53,542 bases of DNA from NCBI GenBank assembly GCA_042408415.1, contig JBHORE010000188.1, forward strand, positions 1-53,542, written 5' to 3'. Below the pieces are notes generated by a model. The model saw only the letters and a list, made by a program, of their open reading frames with translations, made no database searches and was not told where the DNA came from. This DNA comes from Thermobaculum sp042408415 (GTDB lineage: Bacteria > Chloroflexota > Chloroflexia > Thermobaculales > Thermobaculaceae). The position numbers and the translations under genes are program-made. Below, one piece after another: positions 50,701 to 53,542 of this stretch (the stretch's first letter is position 1; each line of letters opens with the position of its first letter).

Positions 50701-51819
50701 ATGAAGATCACTGACGTGGAGGCTATCTACCTGAGGTTACCAGAAGTGGACCCAACGAGGGCAGATGGTACCCAGGATACACTCTTGATCAAGGTACATA
50801 CAGATGAGGGGATAACGGGTATTGGAGAGGTAGATTCATCCCCGCTTGTAGCGAAGGCGGCAATAGAAGCCCCAGTTTCGCATTCGGTGGCTATGGGGCT
50901 GAGGTACGTGCTGCTAGGGGAGAATCCCCTAGAGGTGGAACAGCTCTGGGAGAAGATGTATAGAGCGACAATTTACTTTGGAAGAGTAGGACCAGCGATG
51001 CATGCCATGAGTGGGATAGATTTGGCGCTGTGGGATATTCGTGGCAAGGTCATGGGCAGATCGGTTAGTGAGCTGTTGGGAGGAGCCAGGCGTGATAAGC
51101 TGAGGGCATATGCTAGCTCTCTAATGCCTGAGACTCCAATGGAGGCCGCTAGGCTAGCTGAGCAGTATGCAATGCAAGGGTATACTGCGATGAAGTTTGG
51201 TTGGGGTCCAATCGGGAGAGATCGCAAGTTAGATGAGGAGCTGGTGCAAGCTATACGCTCGGCAGTTGGAGATGATGTCGATGTGATGATTGATGCCGGT
51301 GGCGTCTGGGATCTCAAGGAAGCCCTCAGTATGGCGACGGTGTACGAAAGGTATGGGGTTTACTGGTTGGAAGAACCTCTGGCGCCTGATGACCTAGAAG
51401 GGTACAGGCGCCTGTCGGACCACACGAGCTTGTATATCGCGGCCGGAGAGCAAGAAAGTGGAGTATTAGCCTTCCGAAGACTGATCGACGAGGGGGGCGT
51501 GGACATCGTGCAGCCGGACCTTGGAAGGTGTGGGGGATTGACGGAGGCCAAACGGATCGCACAAGTCGCACACGAGAGACACAGAAAGCTAGTACCCCAT
51601 GCTTTCAAGAGTGGGATACTCGTGGCCGCAAGTGCTCATCTAGCAGCTAGTATCCCCAACGGCTTCATGATCGAGTACACGGTCTCTGAGTCCCCCATAG
51701 CTAGGGATCTTGTGAGCACTCCAGTCGATTTGGTTGACGGCTATGTGCGTCTGCACGATCGTCCTGGCCTCGGTGTGGAGGTGGATGAGGCCGTTGTAAG
51801 TAAGTACAGGGTGACATGA
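50701..51819 (+). CDS. Mandelate racemase/muconate lactonizing enzyme family, sugar-acid dehydratase-like
   Basis: A 372-residue enolase-superfamily enzyme. The N-terminal capping domain runs to about residue 120. The barrel then supplies Mg ligands as Asp in VMIDAGGVW, Glu in YWLEEPLAPDD and Glu in AAGEQESG. The KFGWG strand and VPHAFKSG, with its His, provide the acid/base residues. The second Lys of the KxK racemase motif is absent, which fits an acid-sugar dehydratase such as galactonate, fuconate or gluconate dehydratase. AAGGAGG precedes ATG 50701. With the SDR it would form an oxidative sugar pathway giving a 2-keto-3-deoxy acid. Confidence 0.85.
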   Translation: MKITDVEAIYLRLPEVDPTRADGTQDTLLIKVHTDEGITGIGEVDSSPLVAKAAIEAPVSHSVAMGLRYVLLGENPLEVEQLWEKMYRATIYFGRVGPAMHAMSGIDLALWDIRGKVMGRSVSELLGGARRDKLRAYASSLMPETPMEAARLAEQYAMQGYTAMKFGWGPIGRDRKLDEELVQAIRSAVGDDVDVMIDAGGVWDLKEALSMATVYERYGVYWLEEPLAPDDLEGYRRLSDHTSLYIAAGEQESGVLAFRRLIDEGGVDIVQPDLGRCGGLTEAKRIAQVAHERHRKLVPHAFKSGILVAASAHLAASIPNGFMIEYTVSESPIARDLVSTPVDLVDGYVRLHDRPGLGVEVDEAVVSKYRVT

Positions 51820-51831
51820 GGAGGGAATAGT

Positions 51832-52836
51832 ATGGTCGCAAGTGTGTCAACCGATTGGAAACTACATGACCTGAGAACGGTTATATTGGAGAATGAGCTA
51901 CTCAGAGTAGTGATCCTGCCAGACCTGGGAGGCAGGATATGGCAGGTGGGATATCGTCCTAGATCTTTTGACCTCCTCTGGCACCATCCTAGAATCAAAC
52001 CTCGTAACGTGCCCTTTCACTCTGTATACGATGACGTGTTCTTTGGAGGCTGGGACGAGTTATACCCAAATGATATCCCAGAGGAGATCAACGGGGAGAG
52101 GATGCCAGACCATGGAGAGATCTGGGCTCTGCCCTGGGAGTACGAAGTGGAGTCCAAAAGAGGAGATGAGGTGGCGGTTAGGTTGCAAGTAGAAACCCCG
52201 ATCAGCTCCACCAGGTTGGAGAAGCGACTTGCACTGCGGACAGGTGAGCCCATTCTAAGGTGTCACTACCGTCTAACCAACACAGGACGCATAGCTCAAC
52301 CGTTTCTCTGGAAATTGCACGTCGCCCTGAATGTAGATGAGCACCTCAGAATTGATATGCCAGCTCAAAACATGTACATCGAGGAGTTTGGGGTCAGCAG
52401 GATCGGTCGCACAGGTGTTGACTATTATTGGCCCTATGCGACTGATGAGTCCAATAATAGGTGTGACATGCGCTGGGCTATGCCGTTCGATTCTGGAGTC
52501 TGCGAATTCCAGTACGCAACACACCTTACGGCTGGGTGGTGCGCTGTGACCCACACACGAGATAAACTGAGCTTTGGTCTGGCCTTTGAACCTGAGGTGT
52601 TGTCCTCCTGCTGGCTGTTTGCTAGCTACGGTGGCTGGCGCAATCTGAATGTGCTCGTACTGGAGCCTTGTACGGGTTATCCTGTCAGCGTAAACGATGG
52701 ATTGCAGCAAGGCACCCATCGCACGCTCCCGCCTGGTGGGACCATTGAGTGCGAAGTTTCTGCTGTCGTACGAGATGGGCTGTCCGCTGTGGACTATGTG
52801 GATCTCGAAGGTAACATGCAAGGAGTGACCATTTAA
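51832..52836 (+). CDS. Galactose-mutarotase-fold protein (DUF5107/aldose epimerase-like)
   Basis: A 334-residue beta-supersandwich protein without signal peptide. VVILPDLGGRIWQVGYRPRS near residue 24 is the typical mutarotase opening, and HRTLPPGGTIECE closes the fold like aldose epimerases. A central HVALNVDEHLRIDMP gives a His that could act as acid. It starts 12 bases after the dehydratase stop, with AGGAGGG upstream. In the pathway it might interconvert sugar anomers before oxidation by the SDR or act on a released glycoside; the activity is inference. Confidence 0.75.
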   Translation: MVASVSTDWKLHDLRTVILENELLRVVILPDLGGRIWQVGYRPRSFDLLWHHPRIKPRNVPFHSVYDDVFFGGWDELYPNDIPEEINGERMPDHGEIWALPWEYEVESKRGDEVAVRLQVETPISSTRLEKRLALRTGEPILRCHYRLTNTGRIAQPFLWKLHVALNVDEHLRIDMPAQNMYIEEFGVSRIGRTGVDYYWPYATDESNNRCDMRWAMPFDSGVCEFQYATHLTAGWCAVTHTRDKLSFGLAFEPEVLSSCWLFASYGGWRNLNVLVLEPCTGYPVSVNDGLQQGTHRTLPPGGTIECEVSAVVRDGLSAVDYVDLEGNMQGVTI

Positions 52837-52855
52837 TTTCTAAGGGGGCAGGTAG

Positions 52856-53542
52856 ATGGTTGTGGATGAAGTGGAAGTAGCATGTTATGTGTTTCCCCAC
52901 TACCATCATAGCGCGCTCAACGATCGTCTGTACTCACCAGGCTGGACTGAGTACGTGCTTTTGAGAGGAGCAAGGCCTTGGTTTTGGGGGCACTATCAGC
53001 CTAGAACGCCGATGCTTGGAGAGCTGGACGAGAGAGAACCAGATACTTGGTACAGGTACATCCGGTTAGCCAAGGAGGCTGGGATAGATGTGTTCATCTT
53101 CGACTGGTACTGGTATGCTGGAGGTCCTGCCCTGCACGAGGCATTGGAGGACGGGTTGTTGGGTGTAGAGGACCTTGATGGAATCCAGTTTGCTGTGATG
53201 TGGACCAACCATCCTTGGGCTTACTGGTTCCCGACCGCTGGAATTAGCGCCAGAGACGAGTGGTTAAGACTGTGGGAGGACGAGAACCTTGGGGCCTACG
53301 AGGTGGTTTATGATGCACCTAAGGGTGAGGAGGTATGGCGTAGTCTGAGCTACATTGTCGCCAGATACTGCTCTCATCCTAGCTATTGGAGGCTTGAAGG
53401 CAAGCCAGTGGTATCTATCTGGGACGTGTGGCTGCTGGTAAAGGAGTTTGGGGTAGAAGGCACAAGGCAGCTTCTAGATGCTCTGCGGGACCTAGCTAGA
53501 AGGATGGGTCTACCTGGTATCCATTTCCATGCCACCTGTCAG
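52856..53542 (+). CDS. GH99/WbsX-like glycoside-processing protein, 3' end beyond the window
   Basis: The first 229 codons run off the right edge without a stop. The sequence resembles the WbsX/GH99-like family: CYVFPHYHHSALND, SPGWTEYVLLRGARPWFWGH and QPRTP near the N-terminus, then LAKEAGIDVFIFDWYWYAGG near residue 80. These are the usual strands of its TIM barrel. Members include endo-alpha-mannosidase-like enzymes and proteins annotated as lipopolysaccharide-biosynthesis hydrolases. There is no signal peptide, and GGGGGCAGG precedes ATG 52856. It continues the GH36/SDR/dehydratase operon with a 19-base gap. Confidence 0.78.
   Translation, partial: MVVDEVEVACYVFPHYHHSALNDRLYSPGWTEYVLLRGARPWFWGHYQPRTPMLGELDEREPDTWYRYIRLAKEAGIDVFIFDWYWYAGGPALHEALEDGLLGVEDLDGIQFAVMWTNHPWAYWFPTAGISARDEWLRLWEDENLGAYEVVYDAPKGEEVWRSLSYIVARYCSHPSYWRLEGKPVVSIWDVWLLVKEFGVEGTRQLLDALRDLARRMGLPGIHFHATCQ

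Noticed and set aside
1..53542. Mobile elements or defence systems
   Set aside because: No transposase, integrase, restriction, toxin-antitoxin or phage-like gene was recognised, and no terminal inverted repeats with target duplications were found.

Overview
The window (53.5 kb) looks like a sugar-catabolism region of a thermophilic Chloroflexota-type bacterium; Thermobaculum or Thermomicrobia-like is my best guess. That placement rests on moderately GC-rich, densely packed operons, Tat-dependent lipoprotein substrate-binding proteins, many clustered glycoside hydrolases, and GPH-type sugar transporters paired with AraC regulators. No rRNA, tRNA, CRISPR array, transposase or phage gene is visible.

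Layout. (1) 1-870: the left edge is a scar. A NarI-like membrane protein runs out of frame into the C-terminal universal-stress-like segment of a KdpD-type protein, followed by a strong hairpin. (2) 944-13503: an L-rhamnoside/galactoside block with two MFS/GPH transporters (one broken by an in-frame TGA), two AraC regulators, a beta-propeller protein of unknown function, a GH78 alpha-L-rhamnosidase and a GH2 enzyme. Three 32-bp GCAA-N24-TTGC elements lie upstream of its transcription units. (3) 13740-20357, plus strand: LacI regulator, Tat-lipoprotein binding protein, two ABC permeases and an ADP-ribosylglycohydrolase-family protein with a lectin-like tail. (4) 33825 down to 20949, minus strand: a second ABC importer, two secreted clan-A (GH39-like) hydrolases (one with a CBM9-like domain), then a cytoplasmic set of class I aldolase, Gfo/Idh/MocA oxidoreductase, PfkB kinase and D-lyxose isomerase. 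(5) 34045-39583, plus strand: GH38 alpha-mannosidase and a third ABC importer. (6) 41344 down to 39635: a GH127-like hydrolase, divergent from an IclR regulator. (7) 41434-53542, plus strand: IclR, a fourth ABC importer, two GH36-like enzymes, an SDR dehydrogenase, an enolase-superfamily sugar-acid dehydratase, a mutarotase-like protein and a GH99/WbsX-like protein cut by the window edge.

How it works together (inference). Each block pairs an importer with hydrolases and a local regulator, and most also carry intracellular enzymes. Block 4 suggests aldose to ketose to ketose phosphate, followed by aldol cleavage. Block 7 suggests oxidative (non-phosphorylative) breakdown of a sugar released by GH36-like enzymes. 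None of the four ABC importers has an ATPase gene here, so a shared ATPase encoded elsewhere is likely.

The strongest new signals are regulatory. They are the GCAA-N24-TTGC family in block 2, three GTTC-N8-GAAC palindromes that link the IclR gene, the GH127-like gene and the third ABC operon, and a pair of opposed promoters at 41365-41416 that share one -10 region.
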